A stretch of 64,000 bases of DNA from JAWWOW01 sp033851265 (GTDB lineage: Bacteria; Actinomycetota; Actinomycetes; JAWWOW01): contig JAWWOW010000004.1 in the NCBI GenBank assembly GCA_033851265.1, positions 372,001 through 436,000 on the forward strand, given 5' to 3'. Positions 25,288-34,460 of this stretch are shown piece by piece. Made by a program: the position numbers and the translations under genes. The notes under the pieces were generated by a model. It saw nothing but the letters and a program-made list of their open reading frames with translations, was not told the DNA's origin and did no database searches. Within the stretch, counting starts at the first letter, position 1, and each line of letters opens with the position of its first letter.

Positions 25288-26676
25288 GTGCCAGCGCCGA
25301 CGACTGGGCCGACCGCGGGCCCGACCGAGAGCCTTTTCGACGCCGGCAGGCGGGATGCCGAGGCGGCCGTTGCTCCGCTCGCGGTTCGGCTGCGCCCACG
25401 GAGCCTTGATGAGGTCGTCGGCCAGGAGCACGTGACTGGCCCGGGCACCCCGCTGCGCCGCCTGATCGAAGAAGGGCAGGCGCCGTCATTGCTCCTCTGG
25501 GGTCCGCCCGGCACCGGCAAGACGACGCTCGCCCACGTCGTTGCCGCCTCTATCGACGGGCGTTTCGTCGAGCTCTCGGCCGTCGAAGCCGGTGTCAAGG
25601 ATGTGCGGGCGGCCGTCGAAGGTGCGCGGCGTGACCTCGGCATGAATGGCAAGCGCACCGTCTTGTTCGTTGACGAGGTACACCGCTTCTCCAAGACGCA
25701 GCAGGACGCGTTGCTGCCGGCTGTCGAGAACCGCTGGGTGACACTCGTCGCCGCGACGACCGAGAACCCCTTCTTCTCCGTCGTCTCACCGCTGCTCTCA
25801 CGCTGCCTCCTCCTCACCCTTCAGTCGCTGACCGACGAGGAGGTACGCCGACTCGTCCGTCGCGCGCTCACCGACGAACGGGGCTACGCCGGTCGCGTCA
25901 CGCTCGACGAACAGGCGGAGGAACACATCCTGCGCATCGCTGGCGGAGATGCGCGGAAAGCTCTGAATGCGTTGGAAGCGGCCGCAACCGACGGCGCCGT
26001 GACCCTGGTAGATGTCGAGCGAGCAGTGGACCGCGCCGCCGTCCGCTATGACCGCACGGGCGACCAGCACTACGACGTGGCGAGTGCGTTCATCAAGAGC
26101 ATGCGTGGTGGCGACGTGGACGCGTCCTTGCACTACCTCGCACGCATGGTCGAAGCCGGGGAAGATCCGCGGTTCATCGCCCGGCGGATCGTGATCCTTG
26201 CCAGCGAGGACATCGGCATGGCGGACCCGACCGCGCTGCAGGTATCGGTGGCGGCAGCGCAAGCGGTTGCCTTCATCGGCTGGCCGGAGGCCGCGATCAC
26301 GCTGGCCCAAGCGGTCATCCACTGCGCACTCGCGCCGAAGTCCAACGCGGTCGTGACGGCGATCGGTGCGGCACAGGCCGACGTCCGCCAGGGCCTAGCG
26401 GGGCCGGTGCCGCCCCATCTCCGGGACTCCCACTACGCCGGCGCAAAGACAATCGAGCACGGGCACGGCTACCGGTATCCTCACGACTTCCCGGCCGGAC
26501 CCCTCGGCGGCGTCGTCGCACAGCAGTACGCGCCCGACACTGTCGCTGACCGGGAGTACTACCGGCCCTCCGCCGCTGGGGAGGAGCGGGCGGCCGCCGA
26601 GCGCCTCGACACACTGCGGCGAGCACTTCGGGGTAAAGAGTCGCGGACCGAGCAACCGAACGAGCAGGAGGAGTAA
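25288..26676 (+). CDS. rarA: Replication-associated recombination protein A (RarA/MgsA)
   Basis: The 462-residue AAA+ ATPase acts at stalled replication forks. After an N-terminal variable part come RPRSLDEVVGQEHV, Walker A GPPGTGKTT at 72-80, Walker B TVLFVDEVHRFSK, sensor I AATTENPFFSVVSPLLSRC, and the C-terminal tetramer domain with SEDIGMADPTAL and HGHGYRYPHDF. GTG 25288 is the first sensible start. Confidence 0.95.
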   Translation: MPAPTTGPTAGPTESLFDAGRRDAEAAVAPLAVRLRPRSLDEVVGQEHVTGPGTPLRRLIEEGQAPSLLLWGPPGTGKTTLAHVVAASIDGRFVELSAVEAGVKDVRAAVEGARRDLGMNGKRTVLFVDEVHRFSKTQQDALLPAVENRWVTLVAATTENPFFSVVSPLLSRCLLLTLQSLTDEEVRRLVRRALTDERGYAGRVTLDEQAEEHILRIAGGDARKALNALEAAATDGAVTLVDVERAVDRAAVRYDRTGDQHYDVASAFIKSMRGGDVDASLHYLARMVEAGEDPRFIARRIVILASEDIGMADPTALQVSVAAAQAVAFIGWPEAAITLAQAVIHCALAPKSNAVVTAIGAAQADVRQGLAGPVPPHLRDSHYAGAKTIEHGHGYRYPHDFPAGPLGGVVAQQYAPDTVADREYYRPSAAGEERAAAERLDTLRRALRGKESRTEQPNEQEE

Positions 26677-26684
26677 GCGCGTCC

Positions 26685-27131
26685 ATGGTGTCCTTCGGTG
26701 GTGTTGTCGCGCTCATTTTCGCCGTCATTTTCGCGGTGCTCGTCGCCTTTCTCGTCCTGGTGCTGGTGAAGCTTGGCCAGGTGTTGACCGAGACGACACG
26801 ACTCATCGCAGGCATCACCGATCGCACCGTGCCGCTGCTGTCTGAGGCGACGACATCGATCGTCCACGTCAATACCAACCTCGAGCGCGTCGACGTGATC
26901 ACGGCCAACGTGCAGACGGTGACCACCAACGCGTCTGCGCTCTCGTCGGTGTTCGCGGCGACGCTTGGTGGTCCGCTGGTCAAGGTGGCGGCCTTCTCCT
27001 ACGGCGTACGCCGGGCATTGGGTGAGCGGGAGAAGGCGGACGTGACCAAGCGGGTCAAGACCGAGATGAAGAACGAACGCAAGGCTGCGCGAGCTGCCAA
27101 ACGCTCCTCGCGACACTCACAGGACGTCTGA
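26685..27131 (+). CDS. DUF948 membrane protein
   Basis: The 148-residue protein has one N-terminal membrane helix (about 5-28) followed by a coiled-coil-like helix (LTETTRLIAGITDRTVPLL…TNLERVDVI) and a Lys/Arg-rich tail, the layout of DUF948 proteins. These lie before alaS in many actinobacteria. The stop overlaps the next gene by one base. Function unknown. Confidence 0.85.
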   Translation: MVSFGGVVALIFAVIFAVLVAFLVLVLVKLGQVLTETTRLIAGITDRTVPLLSEATTSIVHVNTNLERVDVITANVQTVTTNASALSSVFAATLGGPLVKVAAFSYGVRRALGEREKADVTKRVKTEMKNERKAARAAKRSSRHSQDV

Positions 27132-27367
27132 TGCGCCTGTTCTACATCGCGCTCGGCGCGACTGCCGGTGTGCTCATCGTTCGCCGTCTCACTCGTGCAG
27201 CGCAGCAGTTCACTCCCGAGGGCGTGGCACGGAATGTCAGCGGGGCCGGCAAGGGCTTGAGCGGTGCCGTGACCGGCTTCGTCGACGAGGTGCGTGCCGG
27301 AATGGCCGAGCGCGAATACGAGCTGCGCTCCGCATTGGGTATCGATCAGGGCGGAACCGCCAGCTAA
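27131..27367 (+). CDS. Small DUF6167-like protein
   Basis: The 78-residue protein begins with a hydrophobic stretch (LFYIALGATAGVLIVRRL), then an amphipathic helix-rich region. In length and position between the DUF948 gene and alaS it matches, from memory, the actinobacterial DUF6167 family. The stop TAA overlaps the alaS ATG by one base, so it is translated with its neighbours. Function unknown. Confidence 0.8.
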   Translation: MRLFYIALGATAGVLIVRRLTRAAQQFTPEGVARNVSGAGKGLSGAVTGFVDEVRAGMAEREYELRSALGIDQGGTAS

Positions 27368-30045
27368 TGGAGTCCGCCGAGATTCGTCGTCGGTGGCTGC
27401 GCTTTTTCGAATCGCGTGACCATGTCGCCGTGCCGTCGGCGCCGCTTGTGTCCAACGACCCGACCACGTTGTTCACGATCGCCGGCATGCAACCGTTCAT
27501 GCCGTTCTTCCTCGGCCAGCAGTCCCCGCCGTGGCAGCGCGCAACGAGTGTGCAGAAGTGTGTGCGCTTCCTGGACATCGAGGAAGTCGGCAAGACGACG
27601 CGGCACGCGTCGTTCTTCCAGATGTGCGGCAACTTCTCTTTCGGTGACTACTTCAAAGAGCGTGCCATCCCACTTGCATGGGAGCTTCTGACGACGCCGG
27701 TCGAGGCCGACGGCTACGGGCTCGATCCCAACCGGCTCTGGGTCACCGTCTACCAGGACGACGCGGAGTCCGTCGAGATCTGGCAGCGGAGCGTGGGCCT
27801 GCCAGCCGACCGGATTCAACGCCGCGGCATGGCTGACAACTTCTGGTCAGTCGGCGTCCCGGGCCCGTGCGGACCGTGCAGTGAGATCTATTACGACCGC
27901 GGGCCGGCGTACGGCAACGACGGCGGCCCGATCGCCGATGAGGAGCGCTTCCTCGAGGTGTGGAACCTCGTCTTCATGCAGTACGTCCGCGGCGAGGGTC
28001 CCGGCAAGGAGGGTTACCCGATCCTCGGCGAGCTACCGGCCCGCAACATCGATACCGGCCTCGGGCTCGAGCGCCTCGCCACGATCCTGCAGGGAGTTGA
28101 CAACCTCTACGAGATCGATACGTCCCGCGTCATCCTGGATCGCGCGTCGGAGCTGTCGGGACAGCAGTACGGCGCGGACCACGAATCAGATGTGGCGCTG
28201 CGGATCGTTGCCGATCACGTGCGTAGTGCCACGATGCTGATCGCCGACGGCGTGACGCCGAGCAACGAGGGTCGCGGCTACGTCTTGCGTCGCGTCCTTC
28301 GGCGCGCGGTGCGCAACATGCGCCTGCTCGGTGCCCATCAGCCAACGATGCACGAGCTCGTGGACGCGACCGTGCAGGCGATGGGGCCGCAGTATCCGGA
28401 ACTGGTCGCACAACATGCTCGCCTCGCCACCGTGGTCGGCGCGGAGGAGACATCGTTCCTGGAAACGTTGCGGGCCGGCACGCAGATCTTCGATCTCGCC
28501 GCCCAGCAGGTGCGTGACAGGGGCCAGCGAACGCTGCCCGGCACGGTCGCGTTCCAGCTGCATGACACGCACGGCTTTCCGATCGACCTGACGTTGGAGA
28601 TGGCGGCCGAACAGGGCCTTGCCGTTGACGAGGCCGGCTTCCGTCAGTTGATGGAGGACCAACGGAGTCGTGCCCGCGAGGATGCTCGCGAGAAGAAGTC
28701 CGGTGGGGTGGACACATCGGCGTACCAAGCGCTGCGCGAGAAGACCGGTCCCAGTGAGTTCATCGGCTACGCGACTGTGGTCGGTGACTCGACAGTCCGT
28801 GGCCTGCTGCGCGAGGGCGCCTTGACGGACACGGCCGGGGAGGGCGATGAGGTCGAGATCGCGCTCGGTCGCACGCCGTTCTACGCGCAGGGTGGTGGGC
28901 AACTTGCTGACCAGGGCCGGATTCGTGCGGGCGAGGCGTTGCTCGAGGTCGTCGACGTCCAGCCGCAACTCGGCGATCTCATCGTCCACCGCGCGCGGGT
29001 CACACGTGGTCTGGTGCGGGTCGGTGCACCGGCCTACGCCGAGGTCGACGTCGAACGCCGCCGCGCAATCAGTCGCGCACATACCGCGACACACCTCGTG
29101 CATGCAGGTTTCCGGCGCGCGCTCGGCGAGAGCGCGACCCAGGCAGGTTCGGAGAACGCGCCGGGACGTTTCCGCTTCGACTTTCACAGCCCCACCGCGG
29201 TGCCGGAGTCGGTGCTCGCTGACGTCGAGGCCGAGGTCAACGCCGTCCTGCTCGATGACATCGACGTGCACGCGTTCGTGACGTCGCTCGATCAGGCTCG
29301 GGAGATCGGCGCTGTCGCGCTGTTCAACGAGAAGTACGGCGACCGCGTGCGCGTCGTGGAGGTTGGCGACTACTCGCGTGAGCTTTGCGGTGGAACACAT
29401 GCAGCACGTTCAGGGCAGCTGGGTGTGATCACCTTGCTGGGCGAAGCATCGATCGGTTCTGGTCTGCGTCGCGTCGAGGCGCTCGTTGGTGCGGACGCGT
29501 ATCGATTTCTCGCGCGCGAGCACGTGATCGTGTCGCGCGTCGCGGAGATGCTGAAGACCGCTCCCGACCAGTTGCCCGACCGTATTGGCGCATTGATGCA
29601 GCGCCTTCGGGATGCTGAGCGCGACGTTGACCGAATGCGTGGCGATGCTGCGTTACAGATAGCGCCACAGCTAGCGGCGGCCGCGGTGGATGTCGATGGC
29701 GCGCTCCTCGTTGCGCACGCGGCCCCAGACGGCACGGGCAGTGACGACTTGCGAAAGTTGGCCCTCGACGTGCGCAGCAAGTTGCCAGCAGACCGACCTG
29801 CCGTGATCGCGGTGGGGTCGGTGACTGACTCGCGGCCGTCGGTCGTCGTTGCCGTCAACGACCTGGCTCAGGAGCGCGGCATCCTCGCCGGCGACCTGGT
29901 CAAGGACGTCGCGGCCTTGCTCGGCGGTCGCGGGGGTGGCCGTGGCGACGTCGCACAAGGCGGCGGCACCCAACCGGAGGCGCTTGGCGGCGCTCTTGGC
30001 GCGGTTCGCGACCTGGTCGCCCAACGGGTGGCGCGCAAAGGGTGA
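27367..30045 (+). CDS. alaS: Alanyl-tRNA synthetase
   Basis: The 892-residue protein has the class II catalytic core (SAEIRRRWLRFFESRDHVAVPSAPL, TTRHASFFQMCGNFSFGDYFKE), the editing domain zinc ligands HTATH and CGGTH (DNA near 29075 and 29390), and a C-terminal DHHA1/C-Ala domain ending in a Gly-rich GGRGGGRGDVAQGGG segment. Full length. Co-transcribed with the two small genes before it and ruvX after it. Confidence 0.97.
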   Translation: MESAEIRRRWLRFFESRDHVAVPSAPLVSNDPTTLFTIAGMQPFMPFFLGQQSPPWQRATSVQKCVRFLDIEEVGKTTRHASFFQMCGNFSFGDYFKERAIPLAWELLTTPVEADGYGLDPNRLWVTVYQDDAESVEIWQRSVGLPADRIQRRGMADNFWSVGVPGPCGPCSEIYYDRGPAYGNDGGPIADEERFLEVWNLVFMQYVRGEGPGKEGYPILGELPARNIDTGLGLERLATILQGVDNLYEIDTSRVILDRASELSGQQYGADHESDVALRIVADHVRSATMLIADGVTPSNEGRGYVLRRVLRRAVRNMRLLGAHQPTMHELVDATVQAMGPQYPELVAQHARLATVVGAEETSFLETLRAGTQIFDLAAQQVRDRGQRTLPGTVAFQLHDTHGFPIDLTLEMAAEQGLAVDEAGFRQLMEDQRSRAREDAREKKSGGVDTSAYQALREKTGPSEFIGYATVVGDSTVRGLLREGALTDTAGEGDEVEIALGRTPFYAQGGGQLADQGRIRAGEALLEVVDVQPQLGDLIVHRARVTRGLVRVGAPAYAEVDVERRRAISRAHTATHLVHAGFRRALGESATQAGSENAPGRFRFDFHSPTAVPESVLADVEAEVNAVLLDDIDVHAFVTSLDQAREIGAVALFNEKYGDRVRVVEVGDYSRELCGGTHAARSGQLGVITLLGEASIGSGLRRVEALVGADAYRFLAREHVIVSRVAEMLKTAPDQLPDRIGALMQRLRDAERDVDRMRGDAALQIAPQLAAAAVDVDGALLVAHAAPDGTGSDDLRKLALDVRSKLPADRPAVIAVGSVTDSRPSVVVAVNDLAQERGILAGDLVKDVAALLGGRGGGRGDVAQGGGTQPEALGGALGAVRDLVAQRVARKG

Positions 30046-30512
30046 TGCTCGTGCGACCGGGTGTACGCATCGGCGTCGACGTCGGCCAGGTCCGCGTCGG
30101 GGTTGCTGCGAGCGACCCGGACGGGCAGCTCGCAACCCCGGTGCAGACGCTTGCGCGTGACCACCGGAGCAACGCTGATGTCGAGGCTCTGGCCGACCTG
30201 GCTCGTGACCGAGCAGCGGTCGAGGTCGTCGTCGGTCTACCCCGGTCGCTTTCCGGCGCCGATGGTGCGGCTGCATCGTCCGCGCGCGGCTACGCCGAAC
30301 TGCTCGCGGCGCGTGTCGACGTCCCGGTGCGCCTGGTCGATGAGCGCCTGTCGACCGTGCAGGCGACGCGTGACTTGCGTGCTAGCGGGGTTGCCGGCCG
30401 CAGGCAACGTGCGGTTGTCGACCAGGCCGCCGCCGTCGTCGTCCTTCAGGCCGCGCTCGATGCGGAGCGGGCCGGCGGCACGCCACCCGGTCAGCTTGTG
30501 GAGCGGGCATGA
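30042..30512 (+). CDS. ruvX: Holliday junction resolvase-like protein RuvX/YqgF
   Basis: The 156-residue RNase H-fold protein has GVDVGQVRVGVAASDPDG, GLPRSLSGADG, RLVDERLSTVQA and DQAAAVVVLQ, typical of YqgF, which acts in 16S rRNA maturation. The start may be GTG 30042, overlapping alaS, or GTG 30051, which has better spacing from AAAGGG. It overlaps mltG by 4 bp. Confidence 0.94.
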   Translation: MMLVRPGVRIGVDVGQVRVGVAASDPDGQLATPVQTLARDHRSNADVEALADLARDRAAVEVVVGLPRSLSGADGAAASSARGYAELLAARVDVPVRLVDERLSTVQATRDLRASGVAGRRQRAVVDQAAAVVVLQAALDAERAGGTPPGQLVERA

Positions 30513-31624
30513 GCGGGCCGATCCAGCTCGGCGGGATCGCGCTCGACGATGACGACGACGGTGGGCGGCAGCGGCCGCGGCGACGCAGCGGTGTCATCGC
30601 GTTGCTCGCTGGAGCGGTCGTCCTGATCCTGTTCGGTACTGCCGTCGCGGTCGGCGGCAGCCGCATCGTCAACTTCTTCGGTCCGGCAGCGGATTATGGA
30701 GGCAACGGCAGCGGTTCCGTCGTGATCACCGTGAACTCCGGGGACACCGCCGCCGATATCGGTACAACGTTAGAAAAGGCGGGCGTCGTCAAGAGCGCGG
30801 AGGCCTTCCGTGATGCGGCGCGCAGCGACACGCGGTCTCGCTCGATCGCGCCCGGTGCCTACAAGCTCCGCAAGCACATGAAAGCGTCGCTCGCTCTGAC
30901 GCTGTTGCTCGATCCCGACTCACGTGTCTTCAGTCGGGTGGTCATCCCGGAAGGCACCCGACTCTCGCGCATCCTCGAGATCATCAGCAAACAGATGAGC
31001 ATTCCGCTGCCCGACGTGACGGCTGCGGCCGCCAAGACCTCAGCGCTCGGTCTCCCGGCGTACGCGCGCGGCAAGCTCGAAGGCTTCCTGTTCCCGGCGA
31101 CGTACTCATTCGAGGACTCGACGACCGCTGTCCAGGCGTTGACGGCGATGGTCAGCCGGTTCAAGCAAGAAGCCAAGAACATCGGACTCGAAAGTGGCGC
31201 ACGTGCTTTGGGCTACTCGCCGTACGACGTGGTCACGATCGCGTCGTTGGTCGAGAAGGAGGCACGGTTGCCGGCGGATTACGCCAAGGTGGCGCGGGTC
31301 GCCTACAACCGGCTGAGGCCGTCGTGGGGCAAGCCCTTCGGTTTCGACTCGACGCTCAACTACCTGTTCCCGGAGCGGAAGGGCGCGCTCACCGCATCCG
31401 ATCTGCACGCGGATTCGCCGTACAACAGCCGCATCCACGCGGGACTGCCGCCGACGCCGATCGACTCACCCGGGCGCGCGGCGCTCGAGGCCGCGCTACA
31501 CCCCACACCCGGGCCGTGGCTGTTCTTCGTGACCATCGACAAGGCGGGGCACACGGCGTTCTCCGAAACGAACGAACAGTTCCTGAGGGACAAGGCGACC
31601 AGCCGCGCCAACGGGGTCACGTGA
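30509..31624 (+). CDS. mltG: Endolytic murein transglycosylase MltG
   Basis: The 371-residue protein cuts nascent peptidoglycan near the membrane. After a short acidic/basic cytoplasmic start come a membrane helix (about 28-48), a LysM-like subdomain and the YceG domain with LEGFLFPATYSF, the catalytic Glu in ASLVEKEARLPADY, and SRIHAGLPPTPIDSPGRAAL near the end. Normal length. It overlaps aroE (GTGA). Confidence 0.95.
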   Translation: MSGPIQLGGIALDDDDDGGRQRPRRRSGVIALLAGAVVLILFGTAVAVGGSRIVNFFGPAADYGGNGSGSVVITVNSGDTAADIGTTLEKAGVVKSAEAFRDAARSDTRSRSIAPGAYKLRKHMKASLALTLLLDPDSRVFSRVVIPEGTRLSRILEIISKQMSIPLPDVTAAAAKTSALGLPAYARGKLEGFLFPATYSFEDSTTAVQALTAMVSRFKQEAKNIGLESGARALGYSPYDVVTIASLVEKEARLPADYAKVARVAYNRLRPSWGKPFGFDSTLNYLFPERKGALTASDLHADSPYNSRIHAGLPPTPIDSPGRAALEAALHPTPGPWLFFVTIDKAGHTAFSETNEQFLRDKATSRANGVT

Positions 31625-32439
31625 GTCCGGGTCGTGCCGCGGTCATCGGCTCACCGGTGACGCATTCACTGTCGCCCGTGCTGCACCGAGCGGCGTACGA
31701 CGTGCTCGGACTGGATTGGACCTACGACGCGATCGACGTCGGAGACCCTCAGCTCGCCGACTTCATCGACGGCCTCGACGACTCGTGGCGAGGGCTGTCC
31801 CTCACGATGCCGCTGAAGCGGGTCGTGCTGGCGCTGCTCGACGAGCCGTCACCGATGGTCGAGCTGACGCGCGCGGCGAACACCGTTGTCTTCCAGGGCA
31901 GTCGGCGGCTCGGTGACAACACGGATGTGTACGGCATGGTGGCTGCAGTGCAGGAGGCGACGCTCGAGCGCCTCGAGTCGGTCACCATCCTCGGCGGCGG
32001 AGCGACGGCCACCTCGGCACTCGCGGCGGCGCGTGAGCTCGGGGTCGACGCCCCCACCGTCGTGGTGCGTTCGAAGGAGCGCAGCGCAGACACGCTCGCT
32101 GCAGCCGAGCGCATGGGCAGCAGTCCCACCGTCCAGCTGTGGCCGGGGCCGCCTGAGTCGTGGGCCGTCGACCTGGTCATCTCCACGGTGCCGGCGGGGG
32201 CGGCCGACGACGTGGCTCCCCAGGTGGGGCCGGCGACCCGTGCCGTCTTCGATGTCGTCTATGACCCCTGGCCGACGCCGTTGGCCCGAGCCGCTACCAC
32301 CGCGGGCAGCCGCGTGATTGGGGGGCTGGCCATGCTCGTGCACCAGGCCGCGCGCCAGGTGGAGCTCATGACGGGGCGGCCGGCGCCGGTCGCTGCCATG
32401 CGATCAGCTGGATCGGCGGCCCTGGCCGCGCGAAGTTAG
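31621..32439 (+). CDS. aroE: Shikimate dehydrogenase
   Basis: The 272-residue enzyme reduces 3-dehydroshikimate with NADPH. GTG 31621 overlaps the mltG stop. Shikimate-binding SPVTHSLSPVLHRAAY and the catalytic Lys in LTMPLKR are present, as are DNTDVYG and the dinucleotide loop GGGATATSALAA. The other shikimate genes (aroC, aroK, aroB, aroQ) lie 28 kb downstream, beyond the pilus/polysaccharide island. Confidence 0.95.
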   Translation: MSPGRAAVIGSPVTHSLSPVLHRAAYDVLGLDWTYDAIDVGDPQLADFIDGLDDSWRGLSLTMPLKRVVLALLDEPSPMVELTRAANTVVFQGSRRLGDNTDVYGMVAAVQEATLERLESVTILGGGATATSALAAARELGVDAPTVVVRSKERSADTLAAAERMGSSPTVQLWPGPPESWAVDLVISTVPAGAADDVAPQVGPATRAVFDVVYDPWPTPLARAATTAGSRVIGGLAMLVHQAARQVELMTGRPAPVAAMRSAGSAALAARS

Positions 32440-32492
32440 AGCCTCGCCGACCGCCTCGGCCTCACCGCTAGTCGGGACTCACCCCAGCCGGT

Positions 32493-32518
32493 TTAAGCCA
32501 TGCGCTGAGCACGCCGAT
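32493..32518 (+). promoter_or_regulatory. Sigma-28-like promoter, copy 1 (roadblock/GTPase operon)
   Basis: TTAAG at 32493-32497, exactly 15 nt, then GCCGAT at 32513-32518, followed by GG. This resembles FliA/WhiG-type promoters (TAAA-N15-GCCGATAA class). It lies about 75 nt before the roadblock gene. The leader in between contains CCCGG/CCGGG and GACCAG/CTGGTC inverted repeats. Confidence 0.65.
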
Positions 32519-32593
32519 GGGAGACAGAGCCACGCCCGGGACCAGGCACCGGGCCAGCCGCTGGTCGACCATGAGCCTCGAGAGGTGCGCGCG

Positions 32594-33181
32594 ATGTCTC
32601 CAGTCCATTCCACCGGTGAGCCCCTGAGCCGTTCAGCGCGGCTGGACCAGGCCATCGCTGACCTCCTGCGTGAGGCGCCGGAGATCGAGGCAGCCGCCGT
32701 CGTGTCGTTCGACGGTCTGCCCATGGCGTCGGCTCTGCCATCGTCAATGGACGAAGACCGCGTCGCCGCGATGAGCGCCGCGCTGCTCTCACTCGGTGAG
32801 CGTGCAGCGCAGGGACTCGGCCGCGGGGAGCTCTCCCAGGTCTACATCGAGGGCGAGACCGGCACGGTCTTCCTCGTCTCCGCCGAGGACGAGGCCGTCC
32901 TCGTCGCCGTCGCCGCGCCCAAGGCCAAGGTAGGCCTCATGCTCTACGAAGTCCGCCGGTCCGCCGCGACCATCGCCGATGTCCTGCGCACTGACCGCGC
33001 GGACGAGGTCGTGCCCACGGTGCCCGAGCAGGCGCTTCCCGTAGCGGAAGAGTCCGCCGCGGCCGTTATCGAATCTGCCGATGAGTCCGCCCCTGCTGGG
33101 GACTCCGTCGGAAGCAATGGCTGGTCGTCGTACGCCCCTGGCGGGACCGTGCTGCCGGGGGAATCCGGCGGCTGGTCCTGA
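32594..33181 (+). CDS. Roadblock/LC7 domain protein
   Basis: The 195-residue protein starts at ATG 32594 (GAGAGG 8 nt upstream; GTG 32585 is a poorer alternative). Residues ~10-130 are a roadblock/LC7 fold (LDQAIADLLREAPEIEAAAVVSFDGLPMASAL … VYIEGETGTVFLVSA), the type that acts as activator or scaffold for small MglA-like GTPases. The tail is acidic and Gly/Ser-rich. The GTPase is two genes on, so the two probably work together. Confidence 0.9.
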   Translation: MSPVHSTGEPLSRSARLDQAIADLLREAPEIEAAAVVSFDGLPMASALPSSMDEDRVAAMSAALLSLGERAAQGLGRGELSQVYIEGETGTVFLVSAEDEAVLVAVAAPKAKVGLMLYEVRRSAATIADVLRTDRADEVVPTVPEQALPVAEESAAAVIESADESAPAGDSVGSNGWSSYAPGGTVLPGESGGWS

Positions 33182-33218
33182 TCGCGCCCCCCGCCCCTCC
33201 GACTGACGGAGCCTCGCC

Positions 33219-34460
33219 GTGAGACTCGAAGGCTCGCTCGACGCCTTCAGCCTGCCGGACATCTTCCAGCTCTTGAGCTTCACGAAGAAGACCGGCGGGC
33301 TACACCTGCGTCGCGACGACCTGCATGGTGTCGTCTATGTGACGACCGGGTCGCTCACGGGCGGTAGCTCGAACGTCGGCCGCCAGGCACTCGCTCGCCG
33401 GCTCATCGGTGCGGGCATCGTCGACGACGACGTCCTGCGTGGCGCCGTGGACGCTGTCCTGGACAGCACCGATCTCGGCGTGGCGCGCGCGCTGCAGCAG
33501 GCCGGAACCCTCGACGACTCGCTCCTGCACGAGACCGCGTCTGAGCACGTCATCGACACCGTCTTCGACCTGCTGCGCTGGCCCGAAGGTGACTTCGAGT
33601 TCGTCATCGACGAAAGCAACCCGGACGACGTCGGTGTCGCAGTCACCGTCGAGAACGCGGTCGAGGAAGCCCGGCGCCGGTTGGACGGCTGGTCACAGGT
33701 CTCGACGACGATCCCTTCCCCGGAGGCCGTTCTGGCGGTGGCCCTCGCGCCGGTCGAGGATCCGACGTTCTCGCGGGACGAGTGGGCGCTGCTGGCCCTT
33801 GTCGACGGGCGCCGTCCGGTCGCCGACATCGTCGGTGCAACCGGCCGCGGCGAGTACGCCGTGGTTTCTGCACTCGCCTCGCTCGTTGACCGGGGACTTC
33901 TGGTCGTCACCACCGACGGCGAGCCGCCTGCGGTCCAACAGCTCTTGCGTCGTGTCTCGGCGCTGGCCGGCGTAGAAACCGGTCAGGCACCGGTGCTGGA
34001 CGACCCAGTCGGCGCGGAGATCTCCGCGAACGAGCGGGAAAGCACTGCGTCGACGGTGGCGGAGGCCTTCGCGGCGACGACTCCCGTGCAACGCGAGCCG
34101 GAGCCTGCGGAGGAGAAAAGTCGCTCGTCGCGCCGGCAAGCGGAGGCAACGACCGAGGTGATCGTGGACGCGTCCATCGAGACCTTGGCCGGGGACCTCG
34201 ACACCGAGGAGATCATCCCGGCGCGCGCCGAGCCGATGATCCCGCGCCGCCGCCCCGAGCACCCCGACGACGACCTCGCGACCGCTGGCGCCCTGATCAG
34301 GAACCAGATCGACGGCACCGCGGCGATCGCGGACCCGCCGATGGACCCACTGTCGGAAACTGCACTGGACGCATCGTCGGGCTCGGGTCTCATCGAGCGT
34401 GACCCGAGTGTGAACAAGAGCCTGCTCCTTCGTCTCATCGCCGGCGTGCGGGGGTTGTGA
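33219..34460 (+). CDS. DUF4388 (PATAN-like) signalling protein
   Basis: The 413-residue protein begins with a DUF4388 domain (LEGSLDAFSLPDIFQLLSFTKKTGGLHL … GVVYVTTGSLTGG), known from proteins that work with roadblock proteins, small GTPases and gliding or twitching systems. A second helical part (about 155-260) looks like a winged-helix module (DGRRPVADIVGATGRGEYAVVSALASLVDRGLLVV). The last ~150 residues are acidic and disordered. GTG 33219 start. The stop overlaps the GTPase gene. Confidence 0.88.
   Translation: MRLEGSLDAFSLPDIFQLLSFTKKTGGLHLRRDDLHGVVYVTTGSLTGGSSNVGRQALARRLIGAGIVDDDVLRGAVDAVLDSTDLGVARALQQAGTLDDSLLHETASEHVIDTVFDLLRWPEGDFEFVIDESNPDDVGVAVTVENAVEEARRRLDGWSQVSTTIPSPEAVLAVALAPVEDPTFSRDEWALLALVDGRRPVADIVGATGRGEYAVVSALASLVDRGLLVVTTDGEPPAVQQLLRRVSALAGVETGQAPVLDDPVGAEISANERESTASTVAEAFAATTPVQREPEPAEEKSRSSRRQAEATTEVIVDASIETLAGDLDTEEIIPARAEPMIPRRRPEHPDDDLATAGALIRNQIDGTAAIADPPMDPLSETALDASSGSGLIERDPSVNKSLLLRLIAGVRGL

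Noticed and set aside
32520..32592. Leader of the roadblock gene containing GAGCCACGCCCGG, reminiscent of part of a c-di-GMP-I aptamer
   Set aside because: The essential GCAAAGCC core and the GCCGGGTTGCC strand are absent; only simple inverted repeats remain.
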